A stretch of DNA of 64,000 bases, taken from NCBI GenBank assembly GCA_002299885.1, contig DBOB01000028.1, positions 1-64,000 on the forward strand, written 5' to 3'. Positions 63,079-64,000 of the stretch are shown piece by piece. The notes below the pieces were generated by a model. It searched no databases and was not told the DNA's origin. It saw nothing but the letters and a program-made list of their open reading frames with translations. The translations under genes and the position numbers were made by a program. Each line of letters starts with the position of its first letter. Positions within the stretch are counted from its first letter, which is position 1. This DNA comes from Sediminibacterium sp. UBA657. GTDB lineage: Bacteria; Bacteroidota; Bacteroidia; Chitinophagales; Chitinophagaceae.

Positions 63079-63698
63079 TGAAAAGGAAATTTGTATACCC
63101 AATCTTATTTGCATTATGCAATAGTATTACAGTTAATGCACAAGAAGTTGTAGAGACTATGCCATCTTTGAATGTAAACCCAATTTTTATTGGAGGTAAT
63201 TTAGTGATTGGTGGTGGCGCCGGTTCATTTCAACTAGGACTGAACCCCGAAGTATATAAGCGTGTCAATGATTTTGTGGATTTGGGTGCTGCAACAAATT
63301 TGTTCTTTCAATCTTTTAATCCAAATATGAGCAATGGGTTACAAGGGGTATCATCCAGAAGCTTCCAACTTGGTGTGGGAGGATTTACAAGAATCTGGCC
63401 ACTTGAAAAGTTTTTTATACAGGTTCAACCAGAATACAATTATACCTGGAGTAGGTTCAAAGACAGAAGTACTTTAGATATCAATTCGGGCGCATCAAGA
63501 AGTATTGGTTTTGGTGCAGAGAGCCTGTTGGCAGGAATTGGATATGGTACTAGATCAGAAAATGGGATGACCTATTTTAGTGTCATGATTGATTTATTAA
63601 AAAACCCAAACTCCCCTTACAGAGATGGGTTCAACAGAGCAGACCCAATTATTAGAGCGGGTTTTGCATTCCCTATTCTGCGCTCCAAGCGTGAATAG
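63078..63698 (+). CDS. Outer-membrane beta-barrel protein, unknown function
   Basis: 206 residues with signal peptide MKRKFVYPILFALCNSITVNAQ. The rest alternates Gly/aromatic strands (GGNLVIGGGAGSFQLGLNP, RSFQLGVGGFTRIWP, FIQVQPEYNYTWSRF), typical of a small porin-like barrel. No function known. Start codon overlaps the glcD stop by one base, so it is translationally coupled; the last 26 bp overlap the convergent LOG-family gene. Confidence 0.78.
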   Translation: MKRKFVYPILFALCNSITVNAQEVVETMPSLNVNPIFIGGNLVIGGGAGSFQLGLNPEVYKRVNDFVDLGAATNLFFQSFNPNMSNGLQGVSSRSFQLGVGGFTRIWPLEKFFIQVQPEYNYTWSRFKDRSTLDINSGASRSIGFGAESLLAGIGYGTRSENGMTYFSVMIDLLKNPNSPYRDGFNRADPIIRAGFAFPILRSKRE

Positions 63699-64000
63699 TC
63701 TGCATCACAGCTTCCGCATCTTTCGTAACTGTGATTCTTTCTCTCCAATCATCATACATGAAGCCTTCATTGTGCATGTGTTCCATCATGGCAATCAACG
63801 GCGAATAATATCCTTCCCAATTCAATACGATTACTTTTTTTTGATGGATATTTAAATTGTTCCAAGTAAGCATCTCAAATAATTCATCCATAGTGCCCAT
63901 CCCGCCAGGTAAGATAATTGCTACATCTGCTTTTTCGAATAATATTTTTTTTCTATCATGCATTGTTTCCGTAACAATCAACTCCGTTAATCCTTGGTGT
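63673..64000 (-). CDS. LOG-family (TIGR00730) protein, 5' end cut by window
   Basis: C-terminal 108 residues of a lysine-decarboxylase-like/LOG protein, which cleaves nucleoside monophosphates or cytokinin ribotides to base plus ribose phosphate. The diagnostic PGGMGTMDELFEMLTW is present, preceded by HQGLTELIVTETMHDRKK. The reading frame continues without a stop to base 64000, so the start is outside. Convergent, 26-bp overlap with the barrel protein. Confidence 0.88.
   Translation of the reverse strand, partial: HQGLTELIVTETMHDRKKILFEKADVAIILPGGMGTMDELFEMLTWNNLNIHQKKVIVLNWEGYYSPLIAMMEHMHNEGFMYDDWRERITVTKDAEAVMQTIHAWSAE

Overview
The window looks like chromosome of a Bacteroidota bacterium, most probably the Chitinophagaceae/Chitinophagales lineage. 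Reasons: promoters of the TAnnTTTG (-7) type instead of TATAAT, almost no Shine-Dalgarno sequences, SusC/FecA-type TonB receptors, a short single-domain AMP nucleosidase, a Tgt without its zinc cysteines, a mitochondrial-type citrate synthase and small proteins of Bacteroidota-only families. The genus cannot be fixed from sequence reading alone.

Layout. (1) 1-2.6 kb is a visibly more A+T-rich accessory edge: a SEC-C zinc-motif protein and a tyrosine recombinase, probably the right end of an integrated element that continues leftward outside the window. (2) 2.7-7.1 kb, minus strand, is a nucleotide-sugar operon (DegT aminotransferase, UDP-glucose dehydrogenase, UDP-glucuronate decarboxylase, RmlD-like reductase), beside Kdo transferase waaA. 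(3) 8.4-15.1 kb: thymidine kinase, AMP nucleosidase, glutamate dehydrogenase, a small HsdR-N nuclease-like protein, cytochrome c maturation genes ccmB, ccmC and an easily missed ccmD, then queA with a structured leader and a triplicated hairpin behind it. (4) 15.4-31.1 kb: TonB receptor, Ldh-family dehydrogenase, ssb, mnmA, rsmB-like methyltransferase, sucAB, rpsT, guaA, an XRE-S24 regulator with paired operator-like sites, surE, a small membrane protein, lpxB and a 58-residue DUF6728-like protein. (5) 31.2-33.9 kb: metX and metZ (methionine synthesis) with an OsmC-like protein between them, read from a symmetrical divergent promoter. (6) 34-41 kb: glycoside cluster of MFS permease, Gfo/Idh oxidoreductase, NrtR-like Nudix regulator, secreted GH3 and GH30 hydrolases. 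(7) 41-44.6 kb: 5-oxoprolinase pxpBCA plus an NRAMP-related carrier. (8) 44.6-64 kb: an outer-membrane barrel protein, tRNA-Ala(GGC), gltA, lptF/G, tgt, glycosyltransferase, rsmG, M1 peptidase, the rsmI-purS-pssA-pepP run, recG, trpS, a deoxynucleoside kinase, glcD, a barrel protein and a LOG-family gene cut by the window end.

Most of this is ordinary core genome. No CRISPR array, defence island, prophage structural genes or insertion sequence was seen. The least explained signals are non-coding: twin hairpins with the same CCGTAA loop in the queA leader, three tandem long hairpins behind queA, -7 boxes placed exactly four bases before start codons (possible leaderless mRNAs), a self-complementary divergent -7 element, and a two-site operator in front of the S24 regulator. 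No complete undescribed system could be demonstrated.
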